64,000 bases of DNA from Acetivibrio sp964564015. Its GTDB lineage: Bacteria > Bacillota > Clostridia > Acetivibrionales > Acetivibrionaceae. Positions 24,308 through 32,557 of the stretch are shown piece by piece; position 1 is the first letter of the stretch, and the number at the start of each line of letters is the position of its first letter. A program made the translations under genes and the position numbers. The notes below the pieces were generated by a model. The model did not search any database. It saw only the letters and a program-made list of their open reading frames with translations, and had not been told where the DNA came from. Location: assembly GCA_964564015.1 (NCBI GenBank), contig CAZLZR010000002.1:1-64000 (forward strand), read 5' to 3'.

Positions 24308-26845
24308 TTACAAAATCAAAATTCCTCTCTGGTTATACACACTTTCTCCACCCTGACTGCTTCCGTTTCTAAGTGCCCGGTCAAGGGCCATAATCAGTGC
24401 AACAGCGCCGTCTATTTTCTCTGTTGATTTTTCCTTATCCGGCTTTATATTTCCGGCGGGGTCGGTCTTGATAAAAATATTGTCCATCATCCATTTAAGA
24501 ACGGGGTTTCCTGCGTGTGCAAGCCTTCCTTCAAGGGTAAGCTTCATCAATTCCTTTGTGGGCGGACTCATATCCTTAAAACCCTGACCAAAGGGGATTA
24601 CAGTAAAACCCATACCCTCAAGGTTCTGTGTCATTTGTACCGCACCCCAGCGGTCAAAGGCTATTTCCTTTATGTTGTACCTGGTGTTGAGCTCCTCAAT
24701 GAAGGCTTCAATGAAGCCGTAATGCACCACGTTACCTTCTGTAGTTTTCAAAAAGCCCTGCTGCTCCCATATATCATAAGGCACATGGTCACGCCTTACC
24801 CGAAGCTTCAAGTTGTCTTCAGGTATCCAGAAGAAGGGAAGAATTTTATATTTATCCTCCTCATCCTCTGGCGGGAACACCAGCACAAAGGCTGTGATAT
24901 CGGTTGTACTGGAAAGGTCTAATCCCCCGTAGCAGTGTTTTCCCCGAAGATCATCGGGATTAAATACAAAGGAGCATTTATCCCACACATCCATGGGCAT
25001 CCAGCGAACAGACTGCTTTACCCACTGGTTCAAGCGAAGCTGTCTGAAGATATTCTCCTCTGCCGGATTGTCTTTGGCACTGTTAAAGGCATCCCTCACC
25101 TTTTCAATAGCAATGGTGTGTTCTAGTGAAGGGTTTGCCTTATACCAGTTAGCCTCGCTTGACCAGTCATCTTCATCCCCCATACCATAAATAACGGGAT
25201 AGAAGGTTGGGTCGATTTTCTTTCCCTTAAGGATATCCTCTGCCTTCTGGTGTACCTCCCAGCAAATGCTGTTCCTGTCATTCCCGGCGGTTGTGATTAA
25301 GAAAAAAAGAGGCTGCATCCTCGCATCTCCTGAACCCTTGGTCATTACATCAAACAAATCCCTGTTCGGCTGGGCATGGAGCTCGTCAAAGACTACCCCG
25401 TGGACATTCAAGCCATGTTTCGTAAAAGCCTCTGCCGAAAGTACCTGGTAAAAGCTTCCCAAGGGGTAATATACCAAGCGCTTTGTCGAGAGCACTGGCT
25501 TTATCCTTTTTCTTAAGGATGGGCATTGGTCCACCATATCCACCGCAACATCAAAAACAATGGAAGCCTGCTGGCGGTCTGACGCACAACCATATACCTC
25601 ACCGCCCCATTCATTGTCTGCACAGGTTAAAAGAAGTGCTATGGCTGCAGCTAATTCACTGTTATGCGTGGGAACCATAGACCTCCCTGCAAGATACAGC
25701 CTGGAAGGACTATTCACTTGAATACACCGCATAGGTGTTTTTGGTGCAGGACGTATTTCTTTAATATAATGGAAATGCGACCTTGTGTTCGTGTTCCTTG
25801 AAACCCTCCGTTCTGATTTTCTCTCAAGCGCTGATACCTTCATATCATCAAAGGCGGTGAACCTTATGACATAACAGGTCTCGCCTGTTTCAATTCCATA
25901 CCTTGTGGAAGGAACAGCAGTCATGGAATTCTTTATACCAAGTGTCCAGAGCAGTTCCCTGATATCACTACAAAGTTCAGGAAGTATTGTCACATACACT
26001 GCCTGGCCTTTCACCTTTGAAACACACCCGTCTGAATCCATAAGTCCTTGTAGTAAAGACAAACGCTGCTTTTCTGAAGCTCTTAGGTATTCTAATGAAA
26101 TCCTCTTATCCCTGAAGCTTGCCACAAGTATTTTTTTGAGTTCCGGGATTACCAGTATGTCACTTTCCCCCTCTTGCTGCCTGTGGCCTGTAATTCCATA
26201 CCTTACAAGTTCTTTTATCCTCGGCACATCGCATCGCCTAACTGTTATCTCAGGCTTTGTCGAATGCCCGTTCCCAAGCCAGTAGCCAAAGAGATAAGGG
26301 TCAATTGGCAACTGCTTTTCTGGCAGAAAAAAAGCGTCTGATATACCGATTCGGTAGTTCGAACGCTTAAATGTTTGTTTCCTGAACATTTCTCCTGTTG
26401 TCAGCAGCTTTCGCCGCCGTCCGTTATTGATTACATCCACTTGCCACAAGTGGCGCTCCCCTGCAGTAATAACCGTGGTGTCTCCAAACACAACCTCGTA
26501 TGCCTGCTCTGTATCATCTGTTTCACTTACTGCCACAACATTACACGTCATGCCTCTTTCATCAAAAACCCTGTCTCCCGGCTTTATCTCTCCCATGGTA
26601 GTCCAGCCGTCAGGTGTCGGCACTGGAGTATCCAGTGCAAGCTGCTTTCCATTTTTCTTTGGAATTTCTATATATGCCGTATTATACTGCCTGTAACCGT
26701 TATCCTTCACAGTACCGAACAGGTCCTCTGTAATCTTTTTCTGCCAGGGTAGGAGTGTAAAAGGAACACCGTGCCAGATGCCTTTGGTGTGCTTTAAATT
26801 TTCAATAAACTCAACTGCAATCTTAGCTTTTTCTCCATCAAACAC
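24308..26845 (-). CDS. large terminase subunit interrupted by an intein
   Basis: The 845-residue precursor starts with GTG at 26845, overlapping the small subunit stop (TAGTG). The N-terminal FTLLPWQKKI adenine region and P-loop PKKNGK are cut after Lys67. The intein (residues 68-395) is followed by SELAAAIALLL, which completes the Walker A. The spliced product is about 517 residues. Walker B is VVFDELHA; the nuclease domain shows GGLDLSSTTDIT, IAFDRWGA and DGAVALIMALDRA. The motor packages DNA and cuts it. The protein cannot hydrolyse ATP until the intein leaves. Confidence 0.95.
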   Translation of the reverse strand: MFDGEKAKIAVEFIENLKHTKGIWHGVPFTLLPWQKKITEDLFGTVKDNGYRQYNTAYIEIPKKNGKQLALDTPVPTPDGWTTMGEIKPGDRVFDERGMTCNVVAVSETDDTEQAYEVVFGDTTVITAGERHLWQVDVINNGRRRKLLTTGEMFRKQTFKRSNYRIGISDAFFLPEKQLPIDPYLFGYWLGNGHSTKPEITVRRCDVPRIKELVRYGITGHRQQEGESDILVIPELKKILVASFRDKRISLEYLRASEKQRLSLLQGLMDSDGCVSKVKGQAVYVTILPELCSDIRELLWTLGIKNSMTAVPSTRYGIETGETCYVIRFTAFDDMKVSALERKSERRVSRNTNTRSHFHYIKEIRPAPKTPMRCIQVNSPSRLYLAGRSMVPTHNSELAAAIALLLTCADNEWGGEVYGCASDRQQASIVFDVAVDMVDQCPSLRKRIKPVLSTKRLVYYPLGSFYQVLSAEAFTKHGLNVHGVVFDELHAQPNRDLFDVMTKGSGDARMQPLFFLITTAGNDRNSICWEVHQKAEDILKGKKIDPTFYPVIYGMGDEDDWSSEANWYKANPSLEHTIAIEKVRDAFNSAKDNPAEENIFRQLRLNQWVKQSVRWMPMDVWDKCSFVFNPDDLRGKHCYGGLDLSSTTDITAFVLVFPPEDEEDKYKILPFFWIPEDNLKLRVRRDHVPYDIWEQQGFLKTTEGNVVHYGFIEAFIEELNTRYNIKEIAFDRWGAVQMTQNLEGMGFTVIPFGQGFKDMSPPTKELMKLTLEGRLAHAGNPVLKWMMDNIFIKTDPAGNIKPDKEKSTEKIDGAVALIMALDRALRNGSSQGGESVYNQRGILIL
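25661..26644 (-). mobile_element. class 3-type intein with LAGLIDADG endonuclease domain
   Basis: The 328-residue intein begins with Gln (QLALDTPVPTPDGWTTM) instead of Cys/Ser and ends THN followed by Ser. The class 3 W-C-T triplet is present: Trp134 in block B (GERHLWQV, intein residue 67), Cys374 in block F (MRCIQVNS) and Thr393 in block G (VPTHN). Two dodecapeptides mark a homing endonuclease: YLFGYWLGNG near 184-192 (the acid replaced by Asn) and LLQGLMDSDG near 264-273. The first motif suggests reduced or lost nuclease activity. Confidence 0.88.
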
Positions 26846-27321
26846 TACTTTCCACCAGCCTTTTTAAGGAGTTTTTCCATAGGATCGTCTGGATCGGTAT
26901 CAGAGCCTATGCATATCCTTGAGCGACTTGAAGGTGTAAGTCCAAACTCAGAACAAAAATCCTTCATGATTTTAAGGTAGGTCTGTGCAATGGAAACCTG
27001 TGGCACCTGCTGTATATATCCCGAAGGTGTCTTAAATATAGTGCCGTGCTTTGTAATAAACTCCTCAGCTTCCTTCCACCTTGCATAAGCTTGGCAGTAT
27101 CCAGCAAACGCAGTAGCATCTACCTGTGTCAGCACACCCATCACCTCAAGCTGTTTAGACATCCTCTTCCATTCTTTTTTTGCTTCATCCTCAAGCCATG
27201 CCGGACATTTGGGAGCTTTTTTATCCGGCTTAGGCTCGTTTGTATTCAAAGGTTTTTTCCCTGGATTCCCCTCTAGCAGCTTCATGTTTGTAGGCTTTGG
27301 TTTTCTTCCCCTGGTTGCCAT
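26845..27321 (-). CDS. small terminase subunit (P27-like)
   Basis: ATG 27321 (GGAGG 10 nt upstream) gives 158 residues. The N-terminal RGRKPKPTNMKLLEGNPGKK is the P27-family signature. WLEDEAKKEWKRMSKQLEVM is followed by a helical DNA-binding core and a Ser/Arg motif (GLTPSSRSRI). It recognises the packaging site and recruits the large subunit. Its stop is TAG. Confidence 0.9.
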   Translation of the reverse strand: MATRGRKPKPTNMKLLEGNPGKKPLNTNEPKPDKKAPKCPAWLEDEAKKEWKRMSKQLEVMGVLTQVDATAFAGYCQAYARWKEAEEFITKHGTIFKTPSGYIQQVPQVSIAQTYLKIMKDFCSEFGLTPSSRSRICIGSDTDPDDPMEKLLKKAGGK

Positions 27322-27358
27322 CCGCACCACCTCCTCTCATGAAAGAAAAAATAACAGC

Positions 27359-27393
27359 AAAAAAGGAAGCCCCCTTTTTGAAGCTCCCTTCTT
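27359..27393 (-). terminator. hairpin with T-run before the packaging genes
   Basis: On the minus strand AAGGGAGCTTC and GGGGCTTCCTT pair with a mismatch and are followed by seven T. It separates the small accessory genes from the terminase operon, so the late genes may have their own promoter or rely on antitermination. Confidence 0.5.
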
Positions 27394-27432
27394 CTGCTAT
27401 TTAACCGTAATTCTCTATTTTTGAATTTGTTC

Positions 27433-27618
27433 TTATTTGCTTTTTACAATGGTCACCTGGAATTCGCCCTTTTCAGTTCGTACCACCAAACCCCTGTTAT
27501 ATGTACATATGCCTACTTCCTCAAATGTTGCAACCTTCTTAATGTCCATCTCGCCATCTTCCAGTTCTTGTGCAAGAATGGTAAGCTTCAGCCAGTTTTC
27601 AAAGTTTATTTCATCCAT
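27433..27618 (-). CDS. 61-residue phage protein of unknown function
   Basis: ATG 27618 with AGGAGG 6 nt upstream starts MDEINFENWLKLTILAQELE. The C-terminal half is predicted beta (GLVVRTEKGEFQVTIVK). It forms a unit with the next gene behind promoter repeat copy 1. No family was recognised. Confidence 0.65.
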   Translation of the reverse strand: MDEINFENWLKLTILAQELEDGEMDIKKVATFEEVGICTYNRGLVVRTEKGEFQVTIVKSK

Positions 27619-27628
27619 AAGGCACCTC

Positions 27629-27799
27629 CTATTCTTCATCCTTTACAATATATCCCCAAAGTACGGGTAGAACCGTAAACCGGTACCCTTCATTTTTAAG
27701 TGCGTATTTTGCAAGCTTTAAAGCTTCATATTTTGTTCTAAACTTGAGTGCTCCCTCTTTCCGTACCCTTCTTGTTAAATCCTTTAATGTTTCCTTCAT
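27629..27799 (-). CDS. 56-residue basic phage protein
   Basis: ATG 27799 lies 31 nt after the conserved promoter element; AAGGAG is 10 nt upstream. The product is Lys/Arg-rich (KETLKDLTRRVRKEG and LKLAKYALKNEGYR) and ends in a short beta segment. No family was recognised. Confidence 0.65.
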   Translation of the reverse strand: MKETLKDLTRRVRKEGALKFRTKYEALKLAKYALKNEGYRFTVLPVLWGYIVKDEE

Positions 27800-27830
27800 A
27801 AAAGATCCGCTCCTTCCTGTTCTTTGTTTT

Positions 27831-27871
27831 CCCCTTAGTACATTAATCACTCTGTTTTAACAGGAAGTCAA
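27831..27871 (-). promoter_or_regulatory. conserved phage promoter element, copy 1
   Basis: The shared block TTAGTACATTAATCACTCTG (plus-strand orientation, preceded by CCCC) lies at 27831-27854. On the minus strand a TTGACT hexamer (27866-27871) is 17 bp before GATTAA. The ATG of the next gene follows the block by about 31 nt. Confidence 0.75.
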
Positions 27872-27898
27872 GCGGATGTACAGTCTTTATTTAAACAC

Positions 27899-27938
27899 AG
27901 GAAACAAGGGGAAGCATTCCTGCCACCCCTTTGTTTCC
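27899..27938. repeat. inverted repeat, possible terminator
   Basis: AGGAAACAAGGGG pairs with CCCCTTTGTTTCCT with one extra base. It lies between the DUF4314 gene stop and promoter copy 1, so it probably terminates the former, although no T-run follows. Confidence 0.45.
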
Positions 27939-27968
27939 TGCGGATATCGTCTTTGTTGTTTGTAATCT

Positions 27969-28190
27969 CTATATGGGCTTGCACTTGTCTTCTCCGTAGG
28001 CAATGCCAAGGCTTGAACCGCAATCCCAACAAACATGAATAGTACCAAGGTCATCAACTGATATCACCGACCCTGTTGAACCCTTTGGCAGTTTTGCGTA
28101 TGCGTCGTTCATGCTAATAAGCTCAACCCTAGTTCCTGCTGGATATCTTTTTCGGAGCAAATCAAGCAGTTCTTTTGAAATCGTTCTCAT
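27969..28190 (-). CDS. DUF4314 small domain protein
   Basis: The 73-residue protein has RYPAGTRVELISMNDAYAKL, then GSTGSVISVDDLGTIHVCWD and GSSLGIAYGEDKC. This is the SH3-like DUF4314 pattern found in many Firmicute phages and plasmids. AGGAGGTG precedes ATG 28190, 31 nt after promoter copy 2. The role is unknown. Confidence 0.85.
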   Translation of the reverse strand: MRTISKELLDLLRKRYPAGTRVELISMNDAYAKLPKGSTGSVISVDDLGTIHVCWDCGSSLGIAYGEDKCKPI

Positions 28191-28221
28191 TTAAAGCACC
28201 TCCTGCACATTTTAGGGTAAT

Positions 28222-28262
28222 CCCCTTAGTACATTAATCACTCTGTCTTTAAAGAAAGTCAA
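28222..28262 (-). promoter_or_regulatory. conserved phage promoter element, copy 2
   Basis: The same block is at 28222-28245, with TTGACT (28257-28262) 17 bp before GATTAA on the minus strand. It drives the DUF4314 gene. Confidence 0.75.
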
Positions 28263-28263
28263 G

Positions 28264-28725
28264 CTAATCAGGCTTTTTACGTTTAGCATCGTAAAAAGCT
28301 GACTCCATGACCGCTTTTACAAGAATGTTTGAATCAAAGCCTGCTTCCTTATACCCCTGCCTGATAATTTCATAGTACCTGCTGCCTGGCTTTCCAAACT
28401 GCCTTCCGGGGTTCATAATATATACCATTGCATTTACCGCCTGACCTTCAAACTCAACTTTTACAGTTTCCTTTCGGTAAAATATCGGATAACCCTCATA
28501 ACGGTCAAGGGCAGCTTCGTCCTTGGGTTGAAGCTCCCAAAGCACTGCCAGCACATTGCTTCCCTCAGAAGGTTCAATGGTGGCAACTGCATTATTTTCC
28601 ATGCCCCTAAACCTAAGTCTCCAGCCTTTTAATACTGCCGTTCCTAGAAGCCTTGCCGTTGGGCATCTCATTGTCATTTGGTCAATATTCATATTACTTC
28701 CGTAAGCTACATAAATGGTTTCCAT
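28264..28725 (-). CDS. gamma-glutamylcyclotransferase (GGCT-like)
   Basis: ATG 28725 (AAAGGAG 9 nt upstream) gives 153 residues starting METIYVAYGSNMN. The YGSNM motif and the acidic helix ALDRYEGYPIFYRKETV carry the pocket and catalytic Glu of the GGCT/AIG2 fold. It would cyclise the gamma-glutamyl group of a peptide or amine conjugate. It lies directly downstream of the amidoligase gene: one makes amide/peptide ligations and the other reverses gamma-glutamyl ones. These two folds are known to co-occur in prokaryotic peptide-ligase gene neighbourhoods. Confidence 0.9.
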   Translation of the reverse strand: METIYVAYGSNMNIDQMTMRCPTARLLGTAVLKGWRLRFRGMENNAVATIEPSEGSNVLAVLWELQPKDEAALDRYEGYPIFYRKETVKVEFEGQAVNAMVYIMNPGRQFGKPGSRYYEIIRQGYKEAGFDSNILVKAVMESAFYDAKRKKPD

Positions 28726-28797
28726 TTTCAAAAACTCCTTTCTACAATTAAGGCTCATAAGGCGGTGGAAAGCCACCGCCTTGCTTTTAGTTTACCT

Positions 28798-29037
28798 TCA
28801 AGCTGCGTATCTCCAAGCGCTGTCCCCTTCAAGGTTTGCTAAAAGGTGAAGTCTTGCTGTTTTGAATTCATCCCCTATCAACCCGAGCCTTAAAAGCCAT
28901 GTTCTGAAAGTGAACTTTTCGTTGGTGCTTTCGGTCTTTCTTGAGCTTGCCGCCCTTTGTGTTATTGCCTGATGGCTCACCGCCAGGCAGAACTGTATAT
29001 ATGCCTTGATTTTTCCTGCGTGGGTAGTTCCGTTGAA
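28798..29037 (-). pseudogene. amidoligase, 3' fragment beyond the RIT insertion
   Basis: The frame reads FNGTTHAGKIKAYIQFCLA then VSHQAITQRAA up to a stop at 28798. It continues, in the correct order, the amidoligase that breaks off at 32557 after GTVEFRF. The last 50 residues (FTFRTWLLRLGLIGDEFKTA) are a module also found at the end of the protein at 34130. Internal GTG 28980 could allow translation of a short C-terminal piece, but this is not expected to be active. Confidence 0.9.
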
Positions 29038-29038
29038 A

Positions 29039-29070
29039 CCTCTATTATGTGGAGCTCCACATAAGAGAGG
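29039..29070. repeat. 32-bp near-perfect palindrome at the RIT left end
   Basis: CCTCTATTATGTGGAG is followed by its near-perfect complement CTCCACATAAGAGAGG. The core TTATGTGGAG recurs in the terminal repeats, so this is probably a binding or strand-exchange site. No such palindrome is seen at the right end. Confidence 0.85.
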
Positions 29071-29098
29071 TTATGTGCAGGAAACAGTTATGTGGAGT
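29071..29098. repeat. RIT left terminal inverted repeat
   Basis: TTATGTGCAGGAAACAG and the adjoining TTATGTGGAGT match the right repeat at 32530-32557 in inverse orientation over 28 bp. A further AGCTCCACATAACTG copy lies inside at 29141-29155. Confidence 0.88.
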
Positions 29099-29167
29099 AA
29101 ACTCTTCAATCCATTGTAAACAAAGGATTATCAGATTTTTAGCTCCACATAACTGTCCTACTGCTCC

Positions 29168-30175
29168 TTATGTTAGGCTTTCCAAAAATGATATGATATT
29201 ATCGGTTGGCACCCATTTATGTTCTGTGGCAAGAATAATGCCACCTTTTTCAAGAGCTTTCCGTTTCATATCGAGATCTGCTTCAATATACTGGTGGGTT
29301 GTGTCTAACCGAACATGTCCCAACCACATCCGGATTAAATTTATGTCTACACCTGATTGAAGCAAATGCATTGCAGTTGTATGCCGTAGTACATGGGGAG
29401 TAACGTTGGCACTTAACAAAGATGGACATTTATCTGCAGCTTTTAAAACAGCTTCAGCAAGAATGTGGGCAATTCCACTTCTTGTAAGCGGCTCGTTCCT
29501 CGCATTTAAAAAAATAAAAGTATCATTCCCAATTGCTTTGTTTGCGGTAATTTGTTCCAAAAGGATATTGGCTGTTTCATCCCAAATCGGAACAATCCGT
29601 TGCTTACTTCCCTTGCCATAAATAAGTACTTGAGAGGAACCTTTTCGTACAGTAACGTCACTGGGCATGATTGTTGTGGCTTCCGATACTCTTGCACCAG
29701 TATTATAAAGGAAGATCAATAGAGCATACTGCTTTCTTCCCGATGGGGTTTTACGATTTGGTACCGATAAAATAGCTTCCATTTCATCTTTTGTTAAATA
29801 GCCGACAACTTTAGTTTCATGGCGCTTTCTTGGTATTTCAAGTATTTGCTGCATCTGTGCCATTGTACTTGGGTCAGTATATATAGAAAATCGAGCAAAA
29901 GCCTTAAAAGCAGCTAATCTTTGGTTTCGGGAACGTATACAGCATTTACGCTCATTTTCAATGTAGGTTAAAAATTGCAGTATATTTTTGGCACAAACAT
30001 CCTCCAACGACAAGCTTTTACCCAAAGGTTTCATTGGGGCTATAAAAGTAAAAAACAATTTCCATGCATCACGATAACTGGAGATGGTATTTTGGCTGAC
30101 ATTTTGCTGAACAACCAGTCTTTCATTAAAAAAATGTTGCATTAGAACACCCAGAGATAAAGAAGCCTCAGCCAT
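29168..30175 (-). CDS. RIT tyrosine recombinase C
   Basis: ATG 30175 (AAGGTG 6 nt upstream) gives 335 residues. The catalytic set is visible: Arg in NTGARVSEATT, the HxxR box in TPHVLRHTTAMHLL, His in MWLGHVRLDTT and the nucleophile in HQYIEADL. A SAM-like core-binding domain precedes it. It overlaps the second recombinase by 8 nt and is last in the trio. Confidence 0.92.
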   Translation of the reverse strand: MAEASLSLGVLMQHFFNERLVVQQNVSQNTISSYRDAWKLFFTFIAPMKPLGKSLSLEDVCAKNILQFLTYIENERKCCIRSRNQRLAAFKAFARFSIYTDPSTMAQMQQILEIPRKRHETKVVGYLTKDEMEAILSVPNRKTPSGRKQYALLIFLYNTGARVSEATTIMPSDVTVRKGSSQVLIYGKGSKQRIVPIWDETANILLEQITANKAIGNDTFIFLNARNEPLTRSGIAHILAEAVLKAADKCPSLLSANVTPHVLRHTTAMHLLQSGVDINLIRMWLGHVRLDTTHQYIEADLDMKRKALEKGGIILATEHKWVPTDNIISFLESLT

Positions 30176-31115
30176 TTGTCTCACCTTCTCTCTGGAATCT
30201 TGATGCACCGCGTGCCATAATTTCTGCACCAGCCATTAAATAGTAAGTTGTATCTTCAAAATGTGAATGCCCCATGTAGGTAGCTAATAAAGGTAGCTTG
30301 GAATTTATATCCACCCCTTCATCATACCAATTTGCAACTCGTCTGATTGCAAAGGTATGTCGAAGGTCATGGATTCTTGGCATTTGACCATTAGTGTTTC
30401 GTAGCCCCAATTGCCTTGATAATTCAAGAAATGTAGCATTTACAGTTGAATAACACAATCGTTTCTTTCTGTTATTCAAGAAAAATGCTTTTTCTGAGCA
30501 TTCTGGGTACAAAGAGTTGCGTGTTTCAAAATATTTTTTCATTTTCTCTATTGTACTCCAATGCACAGGAACAATCCTTGATTTGCGAAATTTTGTATTG
30601 CGAATGAAGATTACTTCATTGTTAAAATCAACATCGCAAATATCAAGGCTTATGGCTTCGCTTATACGCATGCCTGTTGAATATAGTAACCCAAATAATA
30701 CAGAGTAGGTTGCAGACCGTAATGATTCAGAAGGTGGTAATTTTTCAGATAGGAATATAAGCTTTGCGATTTCCACATCTGAATAAACATATGCAATATG
30801 CCGCTTTGAATTTCTCACAGTAGGTAATGGACGTATACATTCTCCACGTTCACGGAGATACAGATACTCCGAAAATTTTTGAATCACCCTGTGCCTTTTT
30901 GCGTATTGCTGAGTTGACAGGTTATTAACTGAATAAACATATTTTTTTACAACCTCCTCAGTAATTTGTATTATTGAGTTTTCCTGTATGTAGCGGTCAA
31001 ATGCTTTAAGTATGCTGCTTTCTACTCGGAATACCCTGCCACTTCCAACCATGAAGGCAACATACTCTTTAAAATCAGGAGAAAATCTACTGCTGAAGTC
31101 AGGTGCTTTAATCAT
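30168..31115 (-). CDS. RIT tyrosine recombinase B
   Basis: The 315-residue middle member contains STGMRISEAIS (Arg), RIHDLRHTFAI (HxxR), MGHSHFEDTT (His) and the nucleophile Tyr in TYYLMAG. GGAGGTGAG precedes ATG 31115, and the start overlaps the first gene stop by ATGA. Confidence 0.92.
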   Translation of the reverse strand: MIKAPDFSSRFSPDFKEYVAFMVGSGRVFRVESSILKAFDRYIQENSIIQITEEVVKKYVYSVNNLSTQQYAKRHRVIQKFSEYLYLRERGECIRPLPTVRNSKRHIAYVYSDVEIAKLIFLSEKLPPSESLRSATYSVLFGLLYSTGMRISEAISLDICDVDFNNEVIFIRNTKFRKSRIVPVHWSTIEKMKKYFETRNSLYPECSEKAFFLNNRKKRLCYSTVNATFLELSRQLGLRNTNGQMPRIHDLRHTFAIRRVANWYDEGVDINSKLPLLATYMGHSHFEDTTYYLMAGAEIMARGASRFQREGETNG

Positions 31116-32401
31116 AAAGACTCACCTCCAAACTTTGAAATTGGAAATGGAAGTGATACTTCTTTAAGGCGCTCTACCTGTACTTTGGCATAAATTCCAG
31201 TTGATTCAATTGAAGTATGCCCTAATAAATCAGCAATTTCCTTGATAGTAACACCGTTATTAATCAAGTGGGTTGCAAGGCTGTGCCTTAACTGGTGTGT
31301 ACCAAGAGTTGGAGTTTTAATTCCAGCTTCCTTTATATATTTGCGAATCATTGTTCCAAGTGATGACGGAGCAATAATTTCTGTATAGGGGGCAATTGTT
31401 TTCTGAAAAAGTTTTTGTCCTGATCTTGATTTTCTTCCGTTCTGAATGTAATCAATCAAGACATTTGCGATTACATTTGTTAGCGGAAGAATACGTTCCC
31501 TGTGTGTTTTTGTTTTACGTATCAATAAAGTGCCCTTTGAAAAATCTATATCAGGTATATGAATATTAACTACTTCATTCGCTCGCAAACCCAAATGTGC
31601 CATGAGAACTAACATTGCCAGATCTCTTTTTCCGGATGAGGTAGAGCGGTCTGGCATACTCAGAAGCAATTTTACTTCATCAAATGGCATATATTTTGGA
31701 AGTGTTACAAGAGACCAGGAATTTACAGTAAAAACTGCATTGGTTAAGTCTTTGTCGATAATCCTTTCCCATCGCAAAAACCGTAATAGTGCTCTGAGGC
31801 AACTGGTCAAAGTTTTCTTCCAATCGAAGGAATAACCGTTGTTCTGACATTCCTCCTGATATTTTACTATATCAGAGGTTGTCAGCTTTGATAAATCAAG
31901 TGCTCCTGTTATTTCCTTTAGCCAATTTAAGAATTGCAACGCCATTCTCCGATGGATGTTTCTGGTTTTCTGGCAAAGACCCAGTAGTTCATCCAAGTAT
32001 AAATCATACCGATTGATTATATCGGCTGTTTCACTATATGATTCTTGGACTTGTGGAGGTTTCTCAATGATTCTGTTATTTACAAGAAAATTGAGCATAT
32101 GATTTACTGCTGCTGTAGCATTTGCATAATTTCCGCTATTAATTCTTTCGCAGGAGCAATTGCTAAGGTGATTTTCAATGAATTCTTTTGCCATTAACTC
32201 ATTCATATACTGCACCTGAGTAATTCCAGACCACATGGCATATCTGCTCCAATGTGCTACATCACGTATGTAAGTTCGAGCTACACTACGTGAATACCCT
32301 TGTTCATGCAACCATTGTGCAAATGGTTCAAGATATTCTCCAAGGGGTCCCTGTTGTAACCGCTTGATTGTTCGCGGTGATTCAAAAAACTGATTAATCA
32401 T
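31112..32401 (-). CDS. RIT tyrosine recombinase A
   Basis: ATG 32401 (AAAGGA 7 nt upstream) gives 429 residues; an extended frame to 32494 lacks a site. The catalytic set is GLRANEVVN (Arg), HQLRHSLATHL (HxxR), LLGHTSIEST (His) and GIYAKV (Tyr). A long N-terminal core-binding domain contains a CSCE motif. It is first of the three and has the largest DNA-binding portion. Confidence 0.92.
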   Translation of the reverse strand: MINQFFESPRTIKRLQQGPLGEYLEPFAQWLHEQGYSRSVARTYIRDVAHWSRYAMWSGITQVQYMNELMAKEFIENHLSNCSCERINSGNYANATAAVNHMLNFLVNNRIIEKPPQVQESYSETADIINRYDLYLDELLGLCQKTRNIHRRMALQFLNWLKEITGALDLSKLTTSDIVKYQEECQNNGYSFDWKKTLTSCLRALLRFLRWERIIDKDLTNAVFTVNSWSLVTLPKYMPFDEVKLLLSMPDRSTSSGKRDLAMLVLMAHLGLRANEVVNIHIPDIDFSKGTLLIRKTKTHRERILPLTNVIANVLIDYIQNGRKSRSGQKLFQKTIAPYTEIIAPSSLGTMIRKYIKEAGIKTPTLGTHQLRHSLATHLINNGVTIKEIADLLGHTSIESTGIYAKVQVERLKEVSLPFPISKFGGESL

Positions 32402-32529
32402 AATCTGTCCTTTCTGCCTTTTTGGCAATGAAATTTGACGAATACCCGTCAGTTTCATTTTAGGACAGATAAATATTATGTGCAGTAGAACCATACATGA
32501 AGCTTATATTTTTGGGGTTACAGCAATTA

Positions 32530-32557
32530 ACTCCACATAACTGTTTCCTGCACATAA
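32530..32557. repeat. RIT right terminal inverted repeat
   Basis: ACTCCACATAACTG then TTTCCTGCACATAA: inverse of the left repeat over 28 bp. A shorter ATTATGTGCAG lies inside at 32474-32484. The repeat abuts the amidoligase codon TTT. Confidence 0.88.

Larger units (their letters stand above)
29039..32556. mobile_element. RIT element (recombinase in trio)
   Basis: A 3.5-kb insertion with three successive overlapping tyrosine recombinase genes, bounded by 28-bp inverted repeats and inserted in an amidoligase gene. Removing it restores the reading frame (TTT TTC across the junction, within an A5/T5 run), so the limits are known to within a few bases. The left end has an extra 32-bp palindrome outside the repeat. 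RIT elements carry three integrases of distinct subfamilies, as here. Confidence 0.9.
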
